Source of the DNA: an uncultured Bacteroidales bacterium
GTDB lineage: Bacteria; Bacteroidota; Bacteroidia; Bacteroidales; F082
NCBI GenBank assembly: GCA_900317155.1
Contig: ONFO01000002.1
Coordinates: forward strand, 62,001 to 126,000
Direction: 5' to 3'
DNA: 64,000 nucleotides
Both the position numbers and the translations under genes were made by a program. Of the stretch, positions 7,383 through 14,294 are shown in pieces. Numbering within the stretch: the stretch's first letter is position 1; each line of letters opens with the position of its first letter. Under the pieces are notes generated by a model, which searched no databases, was not told where the DNA came from, and was given only the letters and a program-made list of their open reading frames with translations.

Positions 7383-8525
7383 ATGAAAACAAATCGTCCA
7401 TTTCATTTAGAAGATCGACTCAAAATCCTGAAAGAAAATCTCGAACAAGGAGCTAAACTGTTCACCACCGATGAAGGCCGCAAGGCCTACTACAGAAGCC
7501 TCTTGGTCGAGATCAATCAAATCACCCTCATTATTGAGGAATGCCTTAACCTCATTCACGACAACCTTCAACTTTTTCCTACCTACTCTTTCTACCAAAC
7601 CAACTTCGAACTCGAAAACAAGTCCTTGCTGGATTGGGAAACCAGTCACCGTGAAGATTTTTATGGTCCCCCCGAAATCTTCATGGCACTCGACAACCTG
7701 CGCCATTTGCTCCAACAAGCCAACATCGCCATCGACAGCCCATCATTCGAACAAATGTTGCTGATTTACCAGCTTCGCTGGACCAATTTCTGCAACCGCA
7801 AGTGGCCTGGCATGAAAGGTAAAGTGGAGACCCAAATCATCGCATGCCTGCCGTCGGAACCCGTTGCGCGACAACAGGCCCTCCAACACCGCATCGAAGA
7901 GGAGTTCGACGCTCTCACCAATCACCCTCTCGGTCAACAACTCGCAACCCAAGGCATCACTTTCGACGAATACAGCCACAATGGACATCTTGTCGAAACC
8001 ATCGTCGCCCCCAACCTCTTTAACTGCCGTAAGGAGTTGGGTTGCAACAACAAGGTCTATGAATTCTTCGCCCACTACATGACCTACAACATGCTTCTCG
8101 AAGAAAGCGACAAAATTCACCTTGACCATGCCAATGAGATTCAGCAGGAACTGGACAATTGGTTTCTTGACTTGGCCGACAAACTCCATGAGGACGTCAA
8201 GCCCGACTACGCCCCTCACTTCGACAACCTAATCATGGAACTCTGCCATCATCCCGAACTATACGAGTGCCTTAAAAAGAGTACCCTTCGCGCTTATTTC
8301 AACCTCAAACTGGCCTATAACCTTTTCGGTATCATGATTGGCGAGAAGGTGTTCAAGACCAATGCCGTCGACCCACTTCGCTGCAAACTCACCGCAAACA
8401 AGACCAATCCTTATTTTACGTACAACAAGTATTCCGACTTTGATAGTTCTTATTCCGAGCTAAATTCCCATCTGCTGCAAATCGCCACTAGCATCATCGT
8501 CAACTGGAAGGAGGTGACGACCTGA
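7383..8525 (+). CDS. Hypothetical protein, 380 aa
   Basis: I do not recognise this protein. It has no signal peptide or membrane segment and is rich in predicted helix (for example 10-60, 155-180, 240-275). It has a notable QLRWTNFCNRKWPGM segment near 131-145 and an aromatic C-terminal region FTYNKYSDFDSSYSE. It is overall acidic and rich in leucine, glutamine and glutamate. A TAnnTTTG promoter lies 38 bp upstream and a strong terminator follows 34 bp after the stop, so it is monocistronic. It sits between the accessory region and the HU/amidase operon. A regulator resembling mobile-element RteC proteins was considered but no convincing motif was seen. Confidence 0.6.
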   Translation: MKTNRPFHLEDRLKILKENLEQGAKLFTTDEGRKAYYRSLLVEINQITLIIEECLNLIHDNLQLFPTYSFYQTNFELENKSLLDWETSHREDFYGPPEIFMALDNLRHLLQQANIAIDSPSFEQMLLIYQLRWTNFCNRKWPGMKGKVETQIIACLPSEPVARQQALQHRIEEEFDALTNHPLGQQLATQGITFDEYSHNGHLVETIVAPNLFNCRKELGCNNKVYEFFAHYMTYNMLLEESDKIHLDHANEIQQELDNWFLDLADKLHEDVKPDYAPHFDNLIMELCHHPELYECLKKSTLRAYFNLKLAYNLFGIMIGEKVFKTNAVDPLRCKLTANKTNPYFTYNKYSDFDSSYSELNSHLLQIATSIIVNWKEVTT

Positions 8526-8558
8526 TGCTGCTGATTCTATTGCCTGATAATCTTTGAT

Positions 8559-8601
8559 AATGGATGATAAAGACTGATAAAGTATTATCATCCATTTTTT
8601 A
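8559..8601 (+). terminator. Rho-independent terminator
   Basis: AATGGATGATAA (8559-8570) and TTATCATCCATT (8585-8596) form a perfect 12-bp stem with a 14-nt loop followed by a run of T, ending the transcript of the 380-residue protein gene. Confidence 0.8.
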
Positions 8602-8742
8602 TTTCTCTATAAAACAATATGTTGCACATTTCTGAATCATTATTTCTAAAAACACTTGCGCCCTATTTTTCTATTTGTAATTTCGCCGCATCGAGTCTCG
8701 AGAATCGACGTCCTGGATACCATAATTTAAATTTCAGTAAAA

Positions 8743-9036
8743 ATGAAACAATTAATTAAAGGCGTCATCAAGGACGCCACGCAAGTGCAACAATTTGAGA
8801 AAAAGAACGGCCAAATCAACGTGAAGTGTGTGCTCCATGTCGTGGCCATCGACGATGATCCCCATCCCGAGGAGGTGGCCGTGACCGTCAGTGGTGACCT
8901 CACCCTTTATGCCGCCGCTGTGGGCAGCCCCGTGGCTGTCGAGTACATCGTGCGCGTGTTCTCTTTTGAGAAGAACGGCAAGAAAATGTATGGCAATGAC
9001 ATTTATGCCACCGGCATCCAACCTTGGCAACCATGA
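8743..9036 (+). CDS. Small OB-fold-like protein (DUF3127-like)
   Basis: 97 residues, starting MKQLIKGVIKDATQVQQFEKKNG. The alternating strand pattern, the repeated valine-rich beta strands and the ending GNDIYATGIQPW resemble DUF3127-type OB-fold proteins, possibly single-strand DNA binding; this match is by eye and weak. It is the first gene of a tight plus-strand operon: its stop overlaps the next ATG in an ATGA. The upstream TAATTTCG near 8680 is a one-mismatch -7 element. The role is unknown. Confidence 0.6.
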   Translation: MKQLIKGVIKDATQVQQFEKKNGQINVKCVLHVVAIDDDPHPEEVAVTVSGDLTLYAAAVGSPVAVEYIVRVFSFEKNGKKMYGNDIYATGIQPWQP

Positions 9037-9587
9037 GGCAACAGGTGCCTTCGCTCTTCCTGACCCATGTGCAGTTCTACGAGGACTGCACGGTGGGTCG
9101 GCTGAACGATAAAGAAGGACAGCTGCTCTGCATGACCCTGGAGCCGCGCTGGCACCGACAAGAGATCGGGAAGAGGAAAAAAACGTCATGCATTGAAGCG
9201 GGTGTCTACTCCGTGTCCTATGGCTATAACAGAGACCTGAAATACCAATGCTGGCTTTTGTCGGGGAAACCACTGAAGACCAAAGTCCGCGTCTGCTTCT
9301 TCACCAAAAATGGATCAGTGGCTGCCCAAACGAGGCGCGACATCCTATTGGGTTACCTCAGTCCCGAAGGTGATGAGGAACGGCCTTTCGAGGGTCGTCT
9401 CTACCGTCCTGCTGAGGCCTTCGAGCGGCTGCTGGCTTATTATGCTGCCCTGCGCGCCAACCATGGTGACTTCCGCCTACAGGTGAAGCCTGTCGTGGAG
9501 CCCGTGCGTCTCCTCCCCGCCGTGGAGGCCCCCGACCTGCCTTCCCCTCTGGTTCAACTTAAGGATTATCTCCTGCAGACGCTGTAA
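9033..9587 (+). CDS. DUF5675 family protein
   Basis: 184 residues from the ATG at 9033, which overlaps the previous stop; a TTG at 9024 is also open but less likely. The N-terminal part matches DUF5675: a strand with CTVGRLNDKEGQLLCMTLEP, then IEAGVYSVSYGYN and CWLLSGKP. DUF5675 proteins are small and frequently phage- or prophage-encoded, near peptidoglycan hydrolases; their biochemical role is not settled. Residues 120-184 look like a variable, proline-rich tail. The neighbours (HU-like protein, amidase, lipoprotein-like protein) fit a phage-derived lysis-type operon. Confidence 0.65.
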   Translation: MRQQVPSLFLTHVQFYEDCTVGRLNDKEGQLLCMTLEPRWHRQEIGKRKKTSCIEAGVYSVSYGYNRDLKYQCWLLSGKPLKTKVRVCFFTKNGSVAAQTRRDILLGYLSPEGDEERPFEGRLYRPAEAFERLLAYYAALRANHGDFRLQVKPVVEPVRLLPAVEAPDLPSPLVQLKDYLLQTL

Positions 9588-9609
9588 GTACTGGACAGTC
9601 CCCTTGATT

Positions 9610-9696
9610 CGTCATGGCGGACAGGGATCCGCCATCTCCTGAGCGGAAGAGTAGTCCATCAGCACAGGAGATTGCGGGTCAAGCCCGCAATGACGG
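9610..9696. repeat. Paired palindromes, BIME-like
   Basis: Two REP-like palindromes face each other: CGTCATGGCGGACAGGGATC followed by CGCCATCTCCTG (9610-9641), and CAGGAGATTGCGGGTCAAGC followed by CCGCAATGACGG (9665-9696). They share the outer CGTCAT/ATGACG and inner CTCCTG/CAGGAG ends, so the pair forms a larger inverted repeat. The core GCGGGTCAAGCCCGC is the same palindrome found around the GIY-YIG gene at 13.4-14.2 kb. Confidence 0.7.
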
Positions 9697-9744
9697 CAAA
9701 AGGGCGCTTTGTACTGGGTTTTAATCACTCTAAACAATTAAACT

Positions 9745-10302
9745 ATGTCAAAAATTCTTGTTAAAGCACAACAACAAAACGTGTACAACCTGAACGGTAG
9801 CGGCACCACGGGCATGGCCTACGTGCTTCGCCCTGTGCGCTACACCACCATGAATGCTGAAGACATCATCAACTACTGCTCGGCCAACTCCATCGTGCCG
9901 AAGGCCTATCTGAGCGCCTCGATGATTGCCATCGCGCAGTGTATCGAGAACTTCCTGCTCAATGGCCACTCGGTGGAATTTCCCAACCTGGGCATCTTCT
10001 CCCTCACTTCGAGCGGCATCTCAGAGGCCGACATCAACAAGGTGGGTATGGAGCAGTTCCACAAGCTCAATGTGCGCTTCTTGCCCAGTTCTCAGCTGAA
10101 GGCCGAGGTGGAGGCCGTCACCCTCGAGTTCGACGGCATCTACGACATCGCGGGCGAAGAGGTGGTGGGCAACCGTGCCGACGGCAGCACCAAGTCGTAT
10201 AAGTACTATAAGAAGGTGCGTCGCGGGCAGGCGAGTCTTTCGATGGGCTCAGGAACCCTCAACAGTCAGTTGGAGGAAAACCCTTCGGAGGATGACGAAT
10301 GA
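9745..10302 (+). CDS. HU-like DNA-binding protein (HU-HIG type)
   Basis: 185 residues. Residues 1-125 follow the Bacteroidetes HU-like layout: the opening strand, AEDIINYCSANSIVPKAYLSASMIAIAQCIENFLLNGHSVEFPNLGIF is split into helix and beta-arm as in IHF/HU proteins, with the VEFPNLGIFSL strand near 76-86. The last 60 residues are a low-complexity, charged tail ending in glutamate and aspartate. Such proteins often sit beside N-acetylmuramoyl-L-alanine amidase genes in Bacteroides and Prevotella, commonly near capsule loci, as here. The stop overlaps the amidase start (ATGA). Confidence 0.75.
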   Translation: MSKILVKAQQQNVYNLNGSGTTGMAYVLRPVRYTTMNAEDIINYCSANSIVPKAYLSASMIAIAQCIENFLLNGHSVEFPNLGIFSLTSSGISEADINKVGMEQFHKLNVRFLPSSQLKAEVEAVTLEFDGIYDIAGEEVVGNRADGSTKSYKYYKKVRRGQASLSMGSGTLNSQLEENPSEDDE

Positions 10303-10811
10303 TGAGACTGGCGAAGAAAGAGGCCATCCGGTATGCCCTCGTAGGGGGCATGCTGGTGGCCGGCCTGGCCCTGATGGCACTCAAGGCGATACTGCCTCCT
10401 GACGAGCGACGCATCGACGCCATCATCGTCCACTGCACTGCCACACCTCTCGGCATGAAGGTGACGATTGACGACATCGACCGCTGGCACAAGGCGCGGG
10501 GATGGAAGGGCATAGGCTATCATTATGTGGTTGACCTGGACGGGACGGTCTATCGTGGGCGAACCGACGACTGCGTGGGCGCACATTGCCGAGGGCACAA
10601 CGCCCATAGCATCGGCGTCTGCTACGTTGGTGGCCTCGACGCCCATGGCCGTCCTGCCGACACGCGCACGCCTGAGCAGAAGGAAGCCCTCCTACAGCTG
10701 ATGACCGTGCTCAAAAAACGCTATCCCAATGCAAAAGTCTATAGTCACAGGCGCTTCACCAACAAAGCCTGCCCCTGCTTCGATGCGGAGAAGGAATATA
10801 GTGGGCTTTGA
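10299..10811 (+). CDS. N-acetylmuramoyl-L-alanine amidase, membrane anchored
   Basis: 170 residues. An N-terminal hydrophobic segment (about 11-31) makes it a signal-anchor protein. The amidase_2 / T7-lysozyme-like domain follows: RIDAIIVHCTAT with zinc-ligand histidine near 47, WKGIGYHYVVDLDGTVYRGR, HNAHSIGVCYVGG, and SHRRFTNKACPCFD near 148-161 carrying the second histidine and the C-terminal cysteine ligand. It cleaves the bond between muramic acid and the first peptide residue. The overlap with the HU-like gene and the adjacent lipobox/TM protein suggest a lysis cassette in which this is the endolysin; a cell-wall remodelling role is an alternative. Confidence 0.85.
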   Translation: MMRLAKKEAIRYALVGGMLVAGLALMALKAILPPDERRIDAIIVHCTATPLGMKVTIDDIDRWHKARGWKGIGYHYVVDLDGTVYRGRTDDCVGAHCRGHNAHSIGVCYVGGLDAHGRPADTRTPEQKEALLQLMTVLKKRYPNAKVYSHRRFTNKACPCFDAEKEYSGL

Positions 10812-10869
10812 TGGCATTGACGCTAAAGGCAGGTCTTCCCTGCGGGGACATGCGGGGAGCTTGGGATCT

Positions 10870-11316
10870 ATGCCTTTAGTGGTATTGCTACTGATTCTAC
10901 TCTTCACGCTTACCGCCTGTCACAGTCACCGTCAAAGCACCGAGAGCCTCACCCTGTTGCAGCGGCGGCAGCAACAACTCCACTATCGCGACACGCTTTG
11001 GCAGCAGCTCAGCCTCCAGCTCGACGGACTCACCCTAGAGTGGCCACCAGAGGCCGACAACATGCCGCGCAACAAAGGGGTGCGCCTGACAGCGGAACAT
11101 GGCGTCGTGCACCTGCAAAGCCAAAAGAAAACCGAGATGCAGACCCTTGTCGCTTGCACTGACACGGTGAGCATGGCCAACCATTCGGAACAATCGGCAT
11201 CATTTGTTTCGACACGTGACGGGGAAGGACGAAAAGGGAAGTATCTGGTCGCGACGTTGGTCTTAGGGCTACTTGGTATGGTCTTGTTTGTGTATTGGAA
11301 GAAAAAAACCAAATAA
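10870..11316 (+). CDS. Lipobox plus C-terminal TM protein, unimolecular-spanin-like
   Basis: 148 residues from the ATG at 10870. The N-terminus is hydrophobic and ends in a canonical lipobox LTAC (cysteine 17). A polar, glutamine-rich region of about 105 residues follows. A hydrophobic helix LVATLVLGLLGMVLFVYW near 124-141 ends in lysines. A lipid anchor at one end and an inner-membrane helix at the other is the architecture of u-spanins, which fuse inner and outer membranes at the end of phage lysis. Upstream in-frame starts (GTG 10801, ATG 10783) would add a positively charged n-region. Located 58 bp after the amidase and before a strong terminator. Confidence 0.6.
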   Translation: MPLVVLLLILLFTLTACHSHRQSTESLTLLQRRQQQLHYRDTLWQQLSLQLDGLTLEWPPEADNMPRNKGVRLTAEHGVVHLQSQKKTEMQTLVACTDTVSMANHSEQSASFVSTRDGEGRKGKYLVATLVLGLLGMVLFVYWKKKTK

Positions 11317-11340
11317 GGTGTTTGAAGGGTCTGCCAACAA

Positions 11341-11376
11341 AAAAGCGGATTTGGCGTTTTTGCCAAATCCGCTTTT
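11341..11376. terminator. Bidirectional terminator
   Basis: AAAAGCGGATTTGGC and GCCAAATCCGCTTTT form a perfect 15-bp stem with a 6-nt loop. It lies between convergent genes (u-spanin-like protein on plus, ugd on minus) and ends both transcripts, marking the 3' end of the polysaccharide locus. Confidence 0.85.
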
Positions 11377-11404
11377 GGTTATTTTATTGGTTTTCAACAA
11401 AACA

Positions 11405-12703
11405 CTAGTCTCGTTTAAAGATGTCACGAGTATACACCTTCTCTTTTACGTCATCCAAGCAACTGTCGTATCGGTTCGCGATGATGGCCTGGCTCTGTGT
11501 CTTGAACTTGGCGAGGTCGTTCACGACAAGGCTACCGAAGAATGTCGAACCGTCAGGCAAGGTGGGCTCATAAATGATGACTACCGCACCCTTGGCCTTG
11601 ATGCGTTTCATAACACCTTGGATGCTGCTCTGACGGAAGTTGTCGCTGTTCGATTTCATCGTCAAACGGTACACGCCAATGACACAGCGGCGTTCGTTAG
11701 CGGCATTGTACTGTCCTTGGTCGTAGTAGTCATAATACCCTGCTTTTTTCAACACCTGGTCAGCAATGAAGTCCTTGCGGGTGCGGTTGCTGTCGACAAT
11801 GGCACGGATGAGGTCCTCGGGCACATCCTCATAATTGGCCAAAAGTTGTTTTGTGTCCTTGGGCAGACAATAACCACCATAACCGAAACTCGGATTGTTG
11901 TAATGGTTGCCAATACGTGGGTCGAGACAGATGCCGTCGATGATGGCTTGTGTGTCGAGACCTTTCACCTCAGCGTAGGTGTCCAACTCGTTGAAATAGC
12001 TTACTCGCAAGGCCAGATAGGTGTTGGCGAAGAGCTTCACGGCTTCGGCTTCTTTCATGCCCATGAAGAGCACGGGGACATCCTTCTTGATGGCTCCTTG
12101 CTGAAGCAACATTGCAAATTGTTTTGCTTTTTCTTCGATATCGGGTCGCACCAAGTGCCGAATAGCCTCGTTTTCAATGTCATACCCTTCGATAGACTTC
12201 GGATAACCCACGATGATACGACTGGGGTAGAGGTTGTCGTACAAAGCCTTGCTCTCACGCAGGAACTCGGGCGAGAAGAGTAGGTTGAACTTCTTTACGC
12301 CTTTGGCGGCATATTTTACATACAAGCTGCGGGTGTATCCCACGGGAATGGTGGATTTGATGACCATCACTGCATCGGGATTGACACGCAGCACGAGGTC
12401 GATGACCTCTTCCACATGGCTGGTGTCGAAGAAGTTCTTCTGAGGGTCGTAGTTGGTGGGAGCGGCAATGACGACGAAGTCAGCATCCCTATAGGCCGCT
12501 GCACCGTCAAGCGTAGCTGTTAAATCTAAATCCTTTTCAACCAAGTATTTCTCGATGTATTCATCCTGGATAGGTGACTTGTGGTTGTTGATAAGGTCCA
12601 CCTTCTCGGGCACCACGTCCACGGCGGTGACTTTATTGTGCTGTGCAAGCAAAGTGGCGATACTCATGCCCACATAGCCTGTTCCTGCAACTGAAATTTT
12701 CAT
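11405..12703 (-). CDS. ugd: UDP-glucose 6-dehydrogenase
   Basis: 432 residues. Oxidises UDP-glucose to UDP-glucuronate with two NAD. The N-terminal Rossmann motif is GTGYVG at 7-12; APTNYD near 81-86 and KSTIPVGYT near 116-124 are family motifs; the catalytic cysteine is C279 in [11 protein letters not shown]. Length and the [11 protein letters not shown] type place it with bacterial Ugd of the Bacteroides/streptococcal kind. It is the last gene of the minus-strand polysaccharide locus, ending 29 bp from a bidirectional terminator. It supplies glucuronic acid, or precursors such as galacturonate or xylose, to the polymer. A relic of another ugd copy lies at 6861-6911. Confidence 0.9.
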   Translation of the reverse strand: MKISVAGTGYVGMSIATLLAQHNKVTAVDVVPEKVDLINNHKSPIQDEYIEKYLVEKDLDLTATLDGAAAYRDADFVVIAAPTNYDPQKNFFDTSHVEEVIDLVLRVNPDAVMVIKSTIPVGYTRSLYVKYAAKGVKKFNLLFSPEFLRESKALYDNLYPSRIIVGYPKSIEGYDIENEAIRHLVRPDIEEKAKQFAMLLQQGAIKKDVPVLFMGMKEAEAVKLFANTYLALRVSYFNELDTYAEVKGLDTQAIIDGICLDPRIGNHYNNPSFGYGGYCLPKDTKQLLANYEDVPEDLIRAIVDSNRTRKDFIADQVLKKAGYYDYYDQGQYNAANERRCVIGVYRLTMKSNSDNFRQSSIQGVMKRIKAKGAVVIIYEPTLPDGSTFFGSLVVNDLAKFKTQSQAIIANRYDSCLDDVKEKVYTRDIFKRD

Positions 12704-12858
12704 AGATCTAGTATTATTAATTTATGGGGACTTCTAAAAACTGCCCGCAATTTTTATCTCAAATTAACTACGTTGAACCTTCGATTTCCTTAAAATTCAA
12801 ACAATCAGAAAAATACACATTCTCAAATTCGCTAAATTCTTGATAATTAGAATTTCTC

Positions 12859-13440
12859 TTATAATTTTGCCGTCTCCATCATCTTCTTCCACTTGAAATA
12901 ACCAAACACAGCTATCACAACATACAGGGCATAGAGACTAGCTTTGAAGGGGATGTCTTTATAAAAATACAGCCCGCAAGTGACCACATCGACCACAATC
13001 CACACGAACCACTGTTCCAGGTATTTGCGAGCCAAGGCCCAGATGCCTACTATGCTCAGGGCGGTGGTGAAGGCATCGAGGACGGGAACGTTACTGTTGG
13101 TGAAACGCGACAGCAGGAAATAAATGGCGACCCAAATCAAGGCGGCGAGGCCGAGCCAGACGAAGGCCTTCTGTTTGGGCATGTGGCGTATGGGAAGGTC
13201 AGCAGTCTTCTGCTTGTGGCGCATCCAGGCGACGAAGCCGTAGACGGTCATGGCGAGGTAATAAAACTCCATGCCGCAGTCGGCGTAGAGACCTTTCTGA
13301 TAGTACAATACAATGCCAAGGCTTTGCATCACGAAACCCACAATCCACATCCAGACGCTGGCCTTATATTCCAAGAGGATGTAGGCCAATCCGAGGGCAG
13401 TGGTAGTGATGTCAAGCCAATGGTTTGATAGGAAGTCCAT
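12859..13440 (-). CDS. pnuC: Nicotinamide riboside transporter PnuC
   Basis: 193 residues with about seven membrane segments. Typical PnuC features are WMWIVGFVMQSLGIVLYYQKGLYADCGMEF split across 31-58 and, near the end, EQWFVWIVVDVVTCGLYFYKD, which contains the conserved tryptophan and aspartate of the substrate channel. Imports nicotinamide riboside for NAD salvage. It is unrelated to polysaccharide synthesis and is flanked on its upstream side by palindromic repeat arrays, so it may be a leftover of the older gene order at this place. Its usual thiamine-related neighbours are absent. Confidence 0.85.
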   Translation of the reverse strand: MDFLSNHWLDITTTALGLAYILLEYKASVWMWIVGFVMQSLGIVLYYQKGLYADCGMEFYYLAMTVYGFVAWMRHKQKTADLPIRHMPKQKAFVWLGLAALIWVAIYFLLSRFTNSNVPVLDAFTTALSIVGIWALARKYLEQWFVWIVVDVVTCGLYFYKDIPFKASLYALYVVIAVFGYFKWKKMMETAKL

Positions 13441-13451
13441 AGAATAGGAGT

Positions 13452-13730
13452 GTGTCGTTTAGGGGTAGGAGATAGCGGGTCAAGCCCGCTATGAGGGTTT
13501 GGGGTGGGAGTGTGTCGTTCAGGGTGAGGTTTAGGGAAAAGGAAAACCGAAAACAGCGCTTTAGTCGTTTAGGGGTAGGAGATAGCGGGGCAAGCCCGCT
13601 ATGAGGGTTTGGGGGGGAGAGTGTGTCGTTCAGGGTGGGGGTTAGGGAAAAGGATACCCGAAAACAACGCTTTTTTTGAGTGACCCAAAGCGGGAGACCC
13701 TCATGGCGGGCATAGACCCGCCATCCCTCG
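13452..13730. repeat. Palindromic/direct repeat array left of GIY-YIG gene
   Basis: Two direct repeats of about 110 bp (from about 13452 and 13564), each beginning GTCGTTTAGGGGTAGGAGAT and containing the palindrome ATAGCGGGTCAAGCCCGCTAT (13472-13492; 13582-13602 with one change). A third palindrome, ATGGCGGG...CCCGCCAT, is at 13703-13724, ten bases from the GIY-YIG stop. The segment GGATACCCGAAAAC...GAGTGACCCAAAGCGGGAGACC near 13653-13700 recurs right of the gene. Confidence 0.75.
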
Positions 13731-13733
13731 CGC

Positions 13734-14093
13734 TTAGGGGTCCTCTACATCATAATACCCATTTTCATACGCGTCTTTTACAGCCTGAATATACTCTTCA
13801 TCCAACCCTATCGAATCAGCTAAGTCTTCCCATGTAGGATTGAAGTCACTTATTAATTTCTCTTTCCATTCCCTATGCCATTTCTTTAATTGCTTTTCTC
13901 TGTGGATACCGTCAACAAGAAGGTCGTAGACTTCATAATACACCAGTTTCTCTGTATTGTATCGGTCAGAGAAACCTTTGTTGATATGGAGTTTATGTTC
14001 AGCTAACCTCCTTCTGAGGTTTCTGGTCACACCTGTGTATAGGGTGGTATTGTTTTTATTCGTGAGAATGTAGACGATTCCTTGGAGAGGCAT
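13734..14093 (-). CDS. GIY-YIG nuclease domain protein
   Basis: 119 residues, essentially a single GIY-YIG domain of the small UPF0213/UvrC-like type: GIVYILTNKNNTTLYTGVT at 5-23 (the GIY...YTG signature), RRRLAEHK with the catalytic arginine near 28-34, and EKQLKKWHREWKEKLI with the catalytic glutamate near 66-81, ending NPTWEDL. It is standalone with no DNA-recognition domain, so target choice may come from partner DNA such as repeats. The gene is bracketed on both sides by the same palindromic and direct repeats, an arrangement typical of an element that spreads or maintains them. Cellular function is unknown. Confidence 0.85.
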   Translation of the reverse strand: MPLQGIVYILTNKNNTTLYTGVTRNLRRRLAEHKLHINKGFSDRYNTEKLVYYEVYDLLVDGIHREKQLKKWHREWKEKLISDFNPTWEDLADSIGLDEEYIQAVKDAYENGYYDVEDP

Positions 14094-14107
14094 TATGGTG
14101 TGTCGTT

Positions 14108-14294
14108 ATGTTTAGGAGATAGCGGGTCTGGCGCCCGCTATGATGGGTTTGGGGTGTGTCGTTTAGGGGTAGGAGATAGCGGGTCAAGCCCGCTATGAGG
14201 GGTTGGGAGTGGGAGTGTGTCGTTTAGGGTGAGGTTTAGGGAAAAGGATACCCGAAAACAGCGCTTTATTTGAGTGACCCAAAGCGGGAGACCC
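14108..14294. repeat. Palindromic/direct repeat array right of GIY-YIG gene
   Basis: Contains palindromes at 14119-14141 (ATAGCGGG, seven-base spacer, CCCGCTAT) and 14176-14196 (ATAGCGGGTCAAGCCCGCTAT), and one more copy of the roughly 110-bp direct repeat from about 14153. The last 60 bp repeat the segment left of the gene (GGATACCCGAAAAC to AGCGGGAGACC) and run into the stop codon of the PIG-L-like gene at 14295. Confidence 0.75.

Noticed and set aside
7383-8525. RteC-type mobile-element regulator
   Set aside because: No convincing RteC motif or neighbouring conjugation, integrase or mobilisation gene was found, so I left it as unknown.
11273-12283. Open frame (336 residues) on the plus strand opposite ugd
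   Set aside because: It lies across the bidirectional terminator and opposite a well-conserved gene; no domain seen.
13452-14294. The repeat array as a CRISPR array
   Set aside because: Units are long (about 110 bp), spacing is irregular, unique spacers are missing, and there are no cas genes.
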